Counted from the first letter of the stretch, positions 16,409 through 25,044 are shown. The stretch: 38,954 nt of DNA from Lachnospiraceae bacterium (GCA_029226225.1 JAQXXU010000097.1:1-38954), one strand, 5' to 3'. The notes: generated from the letters alone by a model not told the origin. Translations and numbers: made by a program.

Positions 16409-16807
16409 TTAAGATCTGGTAACCACATCAAAACGTGAAAACTCACTCGATACACTTGTAGCCATAGCCTGATATCTCAGCTGCTCTCCTGCGTACTCAG
16501 TGTTCTCCTGATCGATATCCACGTTATTCGTGTCTAGTCTGTAGTTATATGCTGGATAGTCGAGATAAACCTCTCCATCAAGGCTGTCGTCATTATAATT
16601 CAGTGACTTGACTGCCCGATCGATGTTTTTGTACTTGGTGCTGTCTAACTCGTCCATAAGTATATCCTGGAACTTCACGTCCTTGCGCTTGTATCCCGGG
16701 GTATCTACGTTTGCTATATTGTCTGAAATGGCAGTCTCCCTGAGCCAGCTGGCATCAAGAGCCTTATCCATCAGATTTACATAACTGAATGCGTCTGACT
16801 TCAGCAT
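16409..16807 (-). CDS. flgB: Flagellar basal-body rod protein FlgB
   Basis: FlgB is the most membrane-proximal rod subunit and the first gene of the flagellar operon. It has 132 residues. The N-terminal motif is ALDASWLRETAISDNIANVD followed by TPGYKRKDVKF; the C-terminal part includes VDIDQENTEYAGEQLRYQAM. GCGGAGG lies 7 bases before the ATG. It is preceded by the codY terminator and its own sigma-A promoter. Confidence 0.97.
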   Translation of the reverse strand: MLKSDAFSYVNLMDKALDASWLRETAISDNIANVDTPGYKRKDVKFQDILMDELDSTKYKNIDRAVKSLNYNDDSLDGEVYLDYPAYNYRLDTNNVDIDQENTEYAGEQLRYQAMATSVSSEFSRFDVVTRS

Positions 16808-16858
16808 ATAGTTTCCTCCGCTGTACTGGTTCCAATTAAAAGTTTACACTCAATTTAT

Positions 16859-16887
16859 ATTATATTTATCTTTTCGCAAAAATACAA
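16859..16887 (-). promoter_or_regulatory. Sigma-A promoter of the flgB flagellar operon
   Basis: On the minus strand TTGTAT (16882-16887) is followed after 17 bases by a perfect TATAAT (16859-16864). RNA would start near 16852 and run about 45 bases to the flgB ATG. It lies directly after the codY terminator, so codY read-through is not needed for flagellar expression. No clear CodY box (AATTTTCWGAAAATT) overlaps it. Confidence 0.7.
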
Positions 16888-16896
16888 GCATTTTAT

Positions 16897-16930
16897 AAAA
16901 AAAATAGTGGCATTTCCGGAAAAATGCCAC
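16897..16930 (-). terminator. Rho-independent terminator after codY
   Basis: On the minus strand GTGGCATTT pairs with AAATGCCAC (9 bp) around a 6-base TTCCGG centre (16907-16930), followed by TA and a run of eight U (16897-16904). It lies 20 bases after the codY stop and separates codY from the flagellar operon. Confidence 0.93.
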
Positions 16931-16949
16931 ATGATATAGTTGTCTGAAA

Positions 16950-17732
16950 TTATCTGTTCATGTGCTCCTTGAGCTTTTCGAGCTCTCCAAACACAGCGTC
17001 ATTCAATACCTTGATGTAGGTTCCCTTCATACCGGATGACCGCGATTCGATAACACCGGCCGATTCGAATTTTCTTAAGGCGTTTACTATGACACTTCGG
17101 GTAATGCCTACCCTGTCGGCGATCTTCGATGCTACAAGGATTCCCTCCTTGCCATCCAGTTCATCAAAGATGTGGATTATGGCCTGCTGCTCCGAATACG
17201 ATAAAGTGCTTATGGCCGACTGTACATCAGAAACCTTTCTGGTCTCCTCTGCGCTCTCCTCGTTTACAGAACGCATCATCTCAAGTCCTACAACTGTAGT
17301 ACCGTACTCCGCTAGGATTATGTCATCGATGTCATATGGATTCTGGTAACGGTAGATAAGAAGGGTACCAAGTCTCTCGCCTGAGATGTCTATCGGAGTA
17401 ACTAAGGCATTATACTCTGCTATGTCATCCTGCTCGAACCCGAGAGTTCCGAGGCTTACATTCTCCCTTGTGGAGAGAATTCCTAAAAGGCGCTCGTTTA
17501 AGTCCTTATCTATGAACTCTCCGACCTTATCAGTAAGAAGTTCTGATATATGGTGTCCGTCTTTATGGAGGCTGATCCCTAAAGCCTTTCCCTTCTTACT
17601 GATAACCATGCATGATGAATCGAGAATGTCTGTAAGCACCATGCAGATGTCGTTAAAAACTACCTTTGAGTGATTGTTGTTGTGTAGGAGTTTCCCTATT
17701 TTTCTTGTCTTGTCTAATAATTCTACGCTCAT
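16950..17732 (-). CDS. codY: Global nutrient-sensing transcriptional repressor CodY
   Basis: CodY binds GTP and branched-chain amino acids and represses amino-acid, transport and often motility genes when nutrients are plentiful. The product starts MSVELLDKTRKIGKLLH, has the N-terminal GAF-type sensing domain, and ends with the diagnostic winged helix-turn-helix (VASKIADRVGITRSVIVNAL, then RKFESAGVIESRSSGMKGTY). I chose the ATG at 17732: it gives 260 residues, the normal CodY length, and has TTGAGGA upstream. A longer TTG-initiated frame from 17765 would start within about two bases of the predicted RNA start and have no ribosome site. The gene lies between topA and its own terminator and is probably autoregulated. 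Confidence 0.97.
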   Translation of the reverse strand: MSVELLDKTRKIGKLLHNNNHSKVVFNDICMVLTDILDSSCMVISKKGKALGISLHKDGHHISELLTDKVGEFIDKDLNERLLGILSTRENVSLGTLGFEQDDIAEYNALVTPIDISGERLGTLLIYRYQNPYDIDDIILAEYGTTVVGLEMMRSVNEESAEETRKVSDVQSAISTLSYSEQQAIIHIFDELDGKEGILVASKIADRVGITRSVIVNALRKFESAGVIESRSSGMKGTYIKVLNDAVFGELEKLKEHMNR

Positions 17733-17773
17733 TTTTTCCTCAAGCTGTTTAAAAAATTCTTTCAATAACGAAA

Positions 17774-17802
17774 ATTATAGTCATTTTCTGAAAAATAATC
17801 AA
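17774..17802 (-). promoter_or_regulatory. Sigma-A promoter of codY
   Basis: On the minus strand TTGATT (17797-17802) is followed after exactly 17 bases by a perfect TATAAT (17774-17779). The -35 box overlaps the topA stop codon. RNA would start near 17767, giving a leader of about 35 bases to the ATG at 17732. Confidence 0.75.
17782..17796. promoter_or_regulatory. CodY-binding box inside the codY promoter
   Basis: Read on the plus strand, CATTTTCTGAAAAAT matches the published 15-base CodY motif AATTTTCWGAAAATT at 13 positions. It fills the spacer between the -35 and -10 boxes of the codY promoter, where bound CodY would block RNA polymerase. This is the arrangement expected for negative autoregulation. 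Confidence 0.75.
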
Positions 17803-19874
17803 CCCTCATCTTCTATTTTTTCTTCGCTGTAACCGCATTCCGGATCGGAGCAGACGAGCCTCTTTCCGCGGATGACCATGTACTTTCCGCACCGTGGGCA
17901 TCTCTTTTCTACCGGCTTCTGCCAGCTCATGAAATCGCACGTCGGATAGTCTTCGCAGCCGTAGAACTTGCGGCCTTTCTTTGTCTTTCTGATGACTATG
18001 TCCTTACCGCACTTAGGACATTTAACGCCTATTTTTTCGAGATAAGGCTTCGTGTTGCGGCACTCAGGAAATCCAGGACAGGCCAGGAACTTACCGTGAG
18101 GTCCGTACTTTATGACCATGTGTCTTCCGCAGTTCTCGCAGATCACATCTGTCTCCTCATCCTTTATCTCGACCTTTTCGAGTTTCTCCTCAGCCGTCTT
18201 TACCTCCTTCTCGAGATCCGGGTAGAAGTTCCTGATTATCGACTTCCATTCGACTTCACCGGCCTCTACACCGTCCAAGAGACTTTCCATATTCGCAGTG
18301 AAAGCCTTGTCGACTATCTCCGGGAAATTCTCGACCATTATGTGATTTACTATCTCGCCGAGTTCTGAAACGAAGATATTTCTGCCTTCTTTAAGTATAT
18401 AGTGACGTTTAAGGAGTGTCGATATGGTCGGCGCGTATGTAGATGGACGGCCAATGCCAAGTTCCTCAAGGGTATGTACTAAAGAAGCCTCTGTAAAGTG
18501 CGGCTTTGGCTGAGTGAAATGCTGCTTTGGTTCAGTCTTTGCCTGACTTAATTTCTCTCCTTCTTCGAAGATGCTCAGATCCTTTGGCTTTTTTTCTTCC
18601 TTGTCATCAGCATCCACATAGACCTTTGAAAAACCATCGAAGGTAACCGAAGTGCTGGCCGCTGTAAAATCATAACCTGCACAGCTTAGTTTAAGCGATG
18701 TGGTCTTTTTTTTCTGAGGCGGCATCTGGGAAGCCATAAACCGCTTCCAGATAAGGCTGTAGAGCCTGAACTGGTCTCTGGTGACTTTATCCTTTATCTC
18801 AGACGGGAGGATAGTCAGGTTCGCAGGTCTTATGGCCTCGTGAGCATCCTGTATATTCTTCCCTGAAGTTTTTCTGTCTTCCCGTATTCCCAGGTACTCC
18901 TGCCCGTACTCTTTTCCTATGAAGGCGGCGGCCGCTGCCCTTGCCTCATCGGAGACACGGGTAGAATCGGTACGCAGGTAGGTGATAAGTCCTACTGTAC
19001 CCATCCCCTTGATCTCGACACCCTCATAGAGCTGCTGTGCTACCATCATGGTCTTTGAGATAGCGAAGTTTAAGGCCTTTGAAGCTTCCTGCTGCATCGT
19101 AGATGTCGTAAAAGGAAGAGGTGACTTTACTGATCTTTCCGTATCTCTTATCGACTCGACCGTAAAGTCCTTACCATCTATGTCCTTAAGGATATCATTC
19201 AGTTCGTTCTCCGACTCAATGGTCTGTGCTTTTTTCCCCTTTCCATGATATGAAGCCGTAAGCGTCTTTCTGCCAGTTCCTTTCAGGTCCACATCCAGAG
19301 TATAATACTCTTTCGGTATAAAAGCGTTTATCTCATCCTCTCTGTCACAGATGATGCGGAGTGCTACCGACTGTACACGACCGGCTGACAGGCCTCGCTT
19401 TACCTTCGCCCAGAGAAGCGGACTTATACTGTAGCCGACTATGCGGTCTAAGACTCGTCTGGCCTGCTGCGCGTCTACTAAGTTCATGTCGATGTCACGC
19501 TGGTGGTTAAACGACTCCTTTACCGCGTTCTTGGTGATCTCGTTAAAAGTGATACGGGCATAGTTCTTATCCTGCAGATTCAGTGCCGGTATCAGATGCC
19601 AGGAAATAGCCTCTCCCTCACGGTCGGGGTCAGTCGCTAGATAAATCTTATCTGCTTTCTTTACTTCTTTCCTGAGCGAAGCTAAAAGCTCTCCCTTTCC
19701 CCTTATAGTGATGTATTTAGGCTCAAAGTCGTGTTCAACGTCAATCCCTAACTGGCTTTTCGGCAGATCCCTCACATGCCCCATCGTAGCTACAATGGTG
19801 TAATTTCTGCCGAGGAATTTTTTAATCGTTTTTACCTTTGTCGGGGACTCGACGATCACGAGATTCTTTGCCAT
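17799..19874 (-). CDS. topA: DNA topoisomerase I (type IA)
   Basis: TopA relaxes negative supercoils by nicking one strand. The protein starts MAKNLVIVESPTKVKTIKKF with the TOPRIM domain (IYLATDPDREGEAISWHLIP). The active-site tyrosine is in GLITYLRTDSTRVS at about residue 295. The C-terminus carries three four-cysteine zinc ribbons, beginning CENCGRHMVIKYG, CPKCGKDIVIRKT and CPRCGKYMVIRGK. Length is 691 residues from the chosen start at 19874, which has AAAGGA eight bases upstream; a frame seven codons longer lacks such a site. It lies upstream of codY on the same strand, and the codY promoter begins at its stop codon. Confidence 0.97.
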   Translation of the reverse strand: MAKNLVIVESPTKVKTIKKFLGRNYTIVATMGHVRDLPKSQLGIDVEHDFEPKYITIRGKGELLASLRKEVKKADKIYLATDPDREGEAISWHLIPALNLQDKNYARITFNEITKNAVKESFNHQRDIDMNLVDAQQARRVLDRIVGYSISPLLWAKVKRGLSAGRVQSVALRIICDREDEINAFIPKEYYTLDVDLKGTGRKTLTASYHGKGKKAQTIESENELNDILKDIDGKDFTVESIRDTERSVKSPLPFTTSTMQQEASKALNFAISKTMMVAQQLYEGVEIKGMGTVGLITYLRTDSTRVSDEARAAAAAFIGKEYGQEYLGIREDRKTSGKNIQDAHEAIRPANLTILPSEIKDKVTRDQFRLYSLIWKRFMASQMPPQKKKTTSLKLSCAGYDFTAASTSVTFDGFSKVYVDADDKEEKKPKDLSIFEEGEKLSQAKTEPKQHFTQPKPHFTEASLVHTLEELGIGRPSTYAPTISTLLKRHYILKEGRNIFVSELGEIVNHIMVENFPEIVDKAFTANMESLLDGVEAGEVEWKSIIRNFYPDLEKEVKTAEEKLEKVEIKDEETDVICENCGRHMVIKYGPHGKFLACPGFPECRNTKPYLEKIGVKCPKCGKDIVIRKTKKGRKFYGCEDYPTCDFMSWQKPVEKRCPRCGKYMVIRGKRLVCSDPECGYSEEKIEDEG

Positions 19875-19914
19875 CTGATCATTCCTTTCATTCATTAATT
19901 CGTAGCAGTTTTTA

Positions 19915-19943
19915 ACTATACACCACTACTTTTAGATTTTCAA
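19915..19943 (-). promoter_or_regulatory. Sigma-A promoter of topA
   Basis: On the minus strand TTGAAA (19938-19943) is followed after 17 bases by TATAGT (19915-19920). RNA would start near 19908, about 34 bases before the topA ATG. Confidence 0.7.
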
Positions 19944-19965
19944 CCCTCTTTTTTCTGAATTGCCC

Positions 19966-19994
19966 TTGCAAAAATACGATTTTTCTGATAATGT
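19966..19994 (+). promoter_or_regulatory. Candidate promoter of comM-dprA
   Basis: On the plus strand TTGCAA (19966-19971) is followed after 17 bases by TAATGT (19989-19994); an alternative -10 box, GATAAT, lies at 19987-19992 with 15-base spacing. RNA would start near 20001, about 50 bases before the comM ATG. It is back to back with the topA promoter. Confidence 0.45.
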
Positions 19995-20051
19995 AATGTT
20001 TGTCTTTCATTTTGTGATCAGATCATATCATGCGTTTTCCGCAGTATTCTT

Positions 20052-21575
20052 ATGTTCAGCCAGATCAAATCCGGGACCTTAAGAGGCCTGAATGCCGATG
20101 TCGTCACTGTAGAGGCCGATGTCAGCGAGGGACTGCCTGTCTTTGACATGGTAGGCACTTTAGCCACCGAGGTCCGTGAGGGAAAGGAAAGGGTGCGAAC
20201 CGTCCTAAAGCTTATAGGCATGCCGCTTCCTGCCCGCCGTATCACCGTAAATATCAGCCCCGCAGATGAGAAGAAATCCGGCAGCGGCTTCGATCTGCCT
20301 GTTGCCTGCTCGGTTCTTATGGCGATGGGATTTTTTAAGGCAGATGCCTTTAAAGACACCTTCGTATCAGGTGAGCTGCGTCTGTCTGGAGAAGTCCTTC
20401 CTGTCCGCGGCATGCTTCCGATGCTCCTTCAGGCCAGGGAGTGCGGTCTCGGCCACTGCATCATCCCGAAGGAGAACTTAAGCGAGGCAGCACTTGTCCC
20501 TGGTATGACCTCAGTCGGAGTCTCATCCATCACCGAACTTATCGATTTTTTAAAAAATGAAAAAATGCCGACAGAACCTGAAGCTTCTACCATGAATTCC
20601 AGTCCTGATACTTATATGGATTTCAAAGAACTGCATGGGCAGAAAGTTCCAAGAAGAGCCTGTGAGATAGCTGCCTCAGGCATGCATAATCTGCTGATGT
20701 ACGGACCTCCCGGAGCCGGAAAGAGCATGATCGCCAAGTGTCTTCCGTCTATCCTGCCACCACTCTCAGATGACGAAAAGCTCGAACTGATGAAGATATA
20801 CTCAGTCAGCGGGAAGAAGAATTTTTCATATGAGAATATCATAAGGCCATTCAGGAGTCCGCACCACACTGTTACTGCCATAGCCATGTCAGGCGGCGGG
20901 AATGCTGTTACTCCCGGCGAGATCACGATGGCACACAATGGAGTGCTCTTTTTAGATGAGCTTCCTGAGTTCAAGCGTGATGTATTAGAAGTCCTGCGAC
21001 AGCCTTTAGAAGAAGGGAAGATAAACGTCGTAAGGAACCGTTACCAGGAAGAATACCCTGCGTCATTTCTTTTTGTGGCTGCGATGAATCCCTGCCGATG
21101 CGGCTACTATCCTTCTGCCCGCTGCACCTGTTCGGCAAGCTCGATAAGGAACTACTTATCGAAGATCAGCCAGCCTCTTTTGGACCGCTTCGACCTCTGT
21201 GTCGAGACAAAGAAGCTCAGTATCAGTGAGCTATTTGGGGAATCTGACGACGAGGACTCTGCTTCGATAAGGCAGAGGGTCATCGAAGCAACTGAGATCC
21301 AGAAAGAACGCTACAGTAATGAGAACTATAACTTCAACTCACAGGTTCCTTCCGCAGTGATCGAGGAGCACTGCCGGCTTACCTCTGAGATAAAGCAGTT
21401 CATAAAAGAGATGTTTATGAACATGGAGCTTACTGCCAGAGGCTACTACCGGATCCTTAAGGTCTCAAGGACTATCGCTGACCTCTCCGGTGAAAAGGAT
21501 GTATCAAAAGAACACATAGCAGAAGCCTGCTTCTACCGTACTATCGACAGAAGATTCTGGGAGGCGTCGCTATGA
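20052..21575 (+). CDS. comM: ComM/YifB-family Mg-chelatase-like AAA+ ATPase
   Basis: ComM-type proteins are hexameric helicases that promote branch migration during natural transformation. The 507-residue product has the N-terminal Lon-protease-like fold domain (MFSQIKSGTLRGLNADVVTV; GLPVFDMVGTLATEVREGKE), then the AAA+ core with Walker A (MYGPPGAGKSMIAK, about residue 215-228), the family signature RPFRSPHHTVTAIAMSGGG, Walker B (GVLFLDELPEFKRDVLEVLR), the cysteine motif AAMNPCRCGYYPS, and the Mg-chelatase C-terminal domain. The N-terminus fits the family, but no clear GGAGG site precedes this ATG. dprA overlaps its end by 4 bases (ATGA). Confidence 0.94.
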   Translation: MFSQIKSGTLRGLNADVVTVEADVSEGLPVFDMVGTLATEVREGKERVRTVLKLIGMPLPARRITVNISPADEKKSGSGFDLPVACSVLMAMGFFKADAFKDTFVSGELRLSGEVLPVRGMLPMLLQARECGLGHCIIPKENLSEAALVPGMTSVGVSSITELIDFLKNEKMPTEPEASTMNSSPDTYMDFKELHGQKVPRRACEIAASGMHNLLMYGPPGAGKSMIAKCLPSILPPLSDDEKLELMKIYSVSGKKNFSYENIIRPFRSPHHTVTAIAMSGGGNAVTPGEITMAHNGVLFLDELPEFKRDVLEVLRQPLEEGKINVVRNRYQEEYPASFLFVAAMNPCRCGYYPSARCTCSASSIRNYLSKISQPLLDRFDLCVETKKLSISELFGESDDEDSASIRQRVIEATEIQKERYSNENYNFNSQVPSAVIEEHCRLTSEIKQFIKEMFMNMELTARGYYRILKVSRTIADLSGEKDVSKEHIAEACFYRTIDRRFWEASL

Positions 21576-22660
21576 ATACTGAAGAGTTTGCATTTGCCTC
21601 TACAAGACAGTTTACCAGAGGAAAAAAGAGAAAATTACTTGAGATCTTTAACGATGTGCGGGAATTTTTAAATGCATCTGATAAGAAAGTCATGTCCTTA
21701 GGGATAGTTACAGAAGAAGAGCTTAAGGCCTTCCAGAGAGAAGCTCCTTCGCTTAAAATGCAGGAGGCTTTCAGGCATTTTACTGAAGCCGGGTATAAAC
21801 TGGCGATGAACTACGATAATGATTTTCCAGAGTCGCTCAGATACATCCATGAACCGCCTGTGGCCCTCTTCTACAACGGAACCCTCCCGGGACGCGCCGA
21901 GAAGCTGGTGGCGATGGTCGGTGCCCGCAGGTGCACGGCATACGGGCGCGTCATGGCGACAAAGATTGCCTTCGAGCTGGCCAGTCACGGTTACTCTGTA
22001 GTAAGCGGTATGGCCTACGGAGTTGACGGCCACTCTCACAGGGGAGCCTTAGAGGGCGGTGGCATGACCTACGCCTTTGTAGCAAGCGGTATAGACATCT
22101 GCTACCCTGAGGCTAACCGTGACATCTATGAGAAAATCCCGGAACATGGAGCAGTGATCTCCGAGTTCGCTCCCTCCACCAGACCACTGCCCGAATTTTT
22201 CCCGGACAGAAACAGACTGATAAGCGGACTGTCACAGGCTGTCCTTGTCATAGAAGCCAGAGAACGCTCAGGGAGCCTTATCACAGCTGACTTTGCCCTG
22301 GACCAGGGAAAAGACGTCTATGCTCTTCCCGGCAAAGTAACAGACCCCTTAAGTGCAGGCTGCAATAAGCTTATCTGGCAAGGCGCCGGTATCATCAGAT
22401 CCACTGACTCACTTATAGATGAGCTTCAGATAGGGACGCAAAGCGATAGCATCTCTTTGAGCGAAATAAAAAAGCCCGACCTGACCCAGGAAGAGCTTTT
22501 AGTCTATTCTGCTTTTGATTTCAGTGCAAAGAGTATCGATGAAGTACAGGGCGAGTGCGGCCTTACACTGCTCGAGATACTTGGAGCGGTATCATCTCTC
22601 TGTCAGAGAGGATACTTAAAAGAAGTGTTTTTAAACCACTATGTCAGAAACAATGCCTGA
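21572..22660 (+). CDS. dprA: DNA-processing protein DprA (Smf)
   Basis: DprA loads RecA onto incoming single-stranded DNA during transformation. The 362-residue protein has an N-terminal helical segment, the Rossmann-like DNA-binding core (VAMVGARRCTAYGR; SGMAYGVDGHSHRGAL; FVASGIDICYPEANRDIYEK; FPDRNRLISGLSQAVLVIEA; GSLITADFALDQGKDVYALP) and a C-terminal winged-helix segment (LTLLEILGAVSSLCQRGYLK). GGGAGGCG precedes the ATG and the gene overlaps comM by 4 bases, so the two are translationally coupled. No other competence gene is visible here, so whether the organism is transformable cannot be judged. It ends one base from the convergent DUF5662 gene. Confidence 0.95.
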   Translation: MNTEEFAFASTRQFTRGKKRKLLEIFNDVREFLNASDKKVMSLGIVTEEELKAFQREAPSLKMQEAFRHFTEAGYKLAMNYDNDFPESLRYIHEPPVALFYNGTLPGRAEKLVAMVGARRCTAYGRVMATKIAFELASHGYSVVSGMAYGVDGHSHRGALEGGGMTYAFVASGIDICYPEANRDIYEKIPEHGAVISEFAPSTRPLPEFFPDRNRLISGLSQAVLVIEARERSGSLITADFALDQGKDVYALPGKVTDPLSAGCNKLIWQGAGIIRSTDSLIDELQIGTQSDSISLSEIKKPDLTQEELLVYSAFDFSAKSIDEVQGECGLTLLEILGAVSSLCQRGYLKEVFLNHYVRNNA

Positions 22661-22680
22661 ATCACTTTTTATTCTTCAGG
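22656..22680. other. Shared stem-loop at the convergent dprA / DUF5662 gene ends
   Basis: CCTGAA (22656-22661) and TTCAGG (22675-22680) form a 6-bp stem with a 13-base T-rich loop spanning both stop codons. There is no U-run after the stem on either strand, so it is at best a weak terminator. Confidence 0.3.
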
Positions 22681-23216
22681 ACATACTTACGGATATATGC
22701 AAAGGTCTCCTTTTCGCCTTTTGCTGCATTCATCTCAAGCAGCTTCCTGAGAAGCGCGTCAGACTCCGGATGTATGATGTAATGGTCATGCCCTTTCAGA
22801 TAGTATTTAAGAGCTGAATCATCCCGGTATTTGTCACCCATGTAGTTTTTACTGGCAGAGAGCCTGTCGATGAACATCTCTACGACATAGTTTACCGGCA
22901 TCTTCATTCCTGTCAGAGGACATTCACCGGATTTCGAGTTGATATCGTAGTCTATCCAGTATTCATAGTGGTGCTTGTTCCTGCCCTTGTGGTGGAGCCA
23001 GGCAGTAGAGAGCCCGGTCTCTTCCCTCTCCTGGTTATTCGGGCTTCTTGTGCCCTGATAGTACTTAGCTCCTATCCTGAACTCTGTCCACGAATACTTC
23101 GAGAGATCATGCAGCAGTCCCTGCTTATACAGTCCCACCTTAAAGCATCCTCTCATCACGAGGTGCCTGTGGTGGGTTATCGTTTTGAAATGTAAAAAAG
23201 CGTTCTTTAAACTCAT
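22662..23216 (-). CDS. DUF5662 family protein
   Basis: A 184-residue protein of unknown function that I recognise as the DUF5662 type common in Clostridia. It is rich in histidine and aromatic residues, with HD-like metal-binding patterns: HFKTITHHRHLVM at the N-terminus, GLLHDLSKYSWTEFRIGAKY at about 32-52 and STAWLHHKGRNKHHYEYWID at about 70-90. The repeated H and HD pairs suggest a metal-binding helical fold related to HD hydrolases; this is inference. Its ATG comes one base after the stop of the GlgX-like gene (TAAGATG), so it is translationally coupled to it. Its own stop lies next to the dprA stop on the opposite strand. Confidence 0.75.
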   Translation of the reverse strand: MSLKNAFLHFKTITHHRHLVMRGCFKVGLYKQGLLHDLSKYSWTEFRIGAKYYQGTRSPNNQEREETGLSTAWLHHKGRNKHHYEYWIDYDINSKSGECPLTGMKMPVNYVVEMFIDRLSASKNYMGDKYRDDSALKYYLKGHDHYIIHPESDALLRKLLEMNAAKGEKETFAYIRKYVLKNKK

Positions 23217-23217
23217 C

Positions 23218-25044
23218 TTATCTGCCTACGAGTATCGAAACAGTGCCACCTGGCACAATTATCCGGTCTTCCTTACAGAGTTTCTGTTTTTCATAGAAAG
23301 CCTCTTCACCGGTATTTGCGCACAGGTACCACCTTCTTTTGCCGTCAAGTCCCGGGAGCGCATACGTCCTGTCCTCATAGTAAAAATTCATAAGGACCAT
23401 CACATCCTCTGAGTTTTTTCCGGCATATGCACCCGCGTAGAGTATTCCAAGTCCCTTCTTTTCAGGCCCTATACCCATGATCCACGGCTCGCTGTCATGG
23501 TACGACAGATCTGGAAGCCCACAGCCTATATAGTCGTTCTGCTTCATCGGCTTAGGATTTCTTAATGCCGGATGGTCTTTTCTGAAAGCGATCAGATCCT
23601 TTACGAATTCACGCAGGAGTCTTGCGTCCTTTTTATTGGAAAACTGTGTCCAGCCAGTAGAATTATCCTGTCCGTAAGGATTGTTATTACCATTTGCGGA
23701 GTTTAAGGTCTCATCCCCCTCTGTGATCAGAGGGACACTCTGGGAAAGCGTCAGAAGAGTCAGATCACTCCTGACACAGGTATGTCTCTTCTGATTTACG
23801 TTCCGGCTGTTTGTCTTCCCCTCATAGCCGTGGTTTGCGCTGCAGTTATAGTTACTGCCGTCACGGTTATCCTCGCCGTTTGCCTCGTTATGCTTTTCTC
23901 CGTAGCTGTAAGCGTCAAGCAGTGTAAATCCTGTCTTTTCAGCTGCGTAGTTTACGAAGCCGAACTTATCACCCTGCTTTCGCATCTGGTTCGCAAGCTC
24001 AGCCACAGAGCCGTCCATGTGATTTTCAAGTCTCCTCAGTGGATAAATGAAGTCATCATTATAGTAGAAAAATCTCTTGTGTTCTTCATAGCGAAGTTCT
24101 CTCTCATCGACTCTGTCATAGAAGATCTTCACATCAGAAAGCTTCGGGTGTCTTAATATATACCTGATCGGCAATCCTTCTCCTATCAGATGGAAGCCGT
24201 CGACCTTGTATCTCATGTGCCACCAGATCAGGATATTCGCGATAAATCGTGGGTTCTCGATGATCTTTTCTGATGTAAATGAAAACTCGAGAAGTATCTC
24301 CATTCCGGCCTTGTGTATAGCATTTACCAGAGCATCCATGCCTTTCTGCGGGTCTGCTCCGAAGTACGATGCCTTAGGCGCAAAATACGACGCGTCTCCG
24401 TACCCCCAGTAGTTTACACCGAAAGGATCAGAAGTCTTTTCACCTACTGTATCATCCGGTTCTGTGACTTTATATGAACGGTATCTGATCTCCTCGAAAT
24501 CATAGACCGGCATAAAAAGGATCGAAGTGATCCCGAGTTCCTTCAGATACGGGATTTTTTTGATGATACCTCTGTAGTTCCCCCTATATGAGGCGGTAAG
24601 GCCGTTATTTTCTGTAAATCCTCTCATGTGCAGCTTGTAGATTACCATATCCTCTGGCGCTACCTGAGGGAGCTTCTCGCTGTAATCAGAGCAGTTCTCG
24701 CCTACACAGCCATAGACTGCGAAGTTTTCCGCTTTTCTCGAGGCATCGTTCCACTTTTCCCTGCCGCTAATGACCGGAGCATACGGATCTAAGTAGATGC
24801 CGTCAGCGTCTTTTAGCATATAACAGATATCCTCACTCAGCTTCGGAAAAAAGACTGAGTATACCCTGCCGACACTCATGGACTTATCAAGCATGATCTC
24901 TTTGATAAGTGCTTTAGTATGCCTGTCATAAAGGAGTAAAGAAAGGCAGCCTTCCCTGCGGGAGACAATGGTAAACTCCGTTCCTCCCTTACGGTGATAT
25001 GCGCCGTAATTCAAAAAGCTGCCTCTTTTTATCTCAAAATTCAT
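23218..25044 (-). CDS. GlgX/isoamylase-like GH13 protein lacking catalytic residues (probable pseudoenzyme)
   Basis: A 608-residue homologue of glycogen-debranching enzymes (GlgX/TreX/isoamylase). Fold landmarks remain: an N-terminal CBM48-like domain, YKLHMRGFTENNG, FGVNYWGYGDASYFAPKASY, and the debranching-family loop GEKHNEANGEDNRDG at about residues 382-396. All four GH13 catalytic regions are altered. Region I, usually DVVYNHT, reads LEFSFTS. Region II, usually GFRFD with the nucleophile, reads GFHLI (Ile at 287). Region III, usually AEPWD with the acid/base, reads FYDRVD. Region IV, usually TAHDGFTL, reads AEKTGFTL. The frame is intact, so it is not a decayed gene but probably a glycan-binding or regulatory protein. 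It is preceded by an extended -10 promoter and is coupled to the DUF5662 gene. Confidence 0.85.
   Translation of the reverse strand: MNFEIKRGSFLNYGAYHRKGGTEFTIVSRREGCLSLLLYDRHTKALIKEIMLDKSMSVGRVYSVFFPKLSEDICYMLKDADGIYLDPYAPVISGREKWNDASRKAENFAVYGCVGENCSDYSEKLPQVAPEDMVIYKLHMRGFTENNGLTASYRGNYRGIIKKIPYLKELGITSILFMPVYDFEEIRYRSYKVTEPDDTVGEKTSDPFGVNYWGYGDASYFAPKASYFGADPQKGMDALVNAIHKAGMEILLEFSFTSEKIIENPRFIANILIWWHMRYKVDGFHLIGEGLPIRYILRHPKLSDVKIFYDRVDERELRYEEHKRFFYYNDDFIYPLRRLENHMDGSVAELANQMRKQGDKFGFVNYAAEKTGFTLLDAYSYGEKHNEANGEDNRDGSNYNCSANHGYEGKTNSRNVNQKRHTCVRSDLTLLTLSQSVPLITEGDETLNSANGNNNPYGQDNSTGWTQFSNKKDARLLREFVKDLIAFRKDHPALRNPKPMKQNDYIGCGLPDLSYHDSEPWIMGIGPEKKGLGILYAGAYAGKNSEDVMVLMNFYYEDRTYALPGLDGKRRWYLCANTGEEAFYEKQKLCKEDRIIVPGGTVSILVGR

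Noticed and set aside
17733-17765. A longer codY start at TTG 17765.
   Set aside because: It would lie at the 5' end of the predicted RNA without a ribosome site and would make the protein longer than the CodY family norm.
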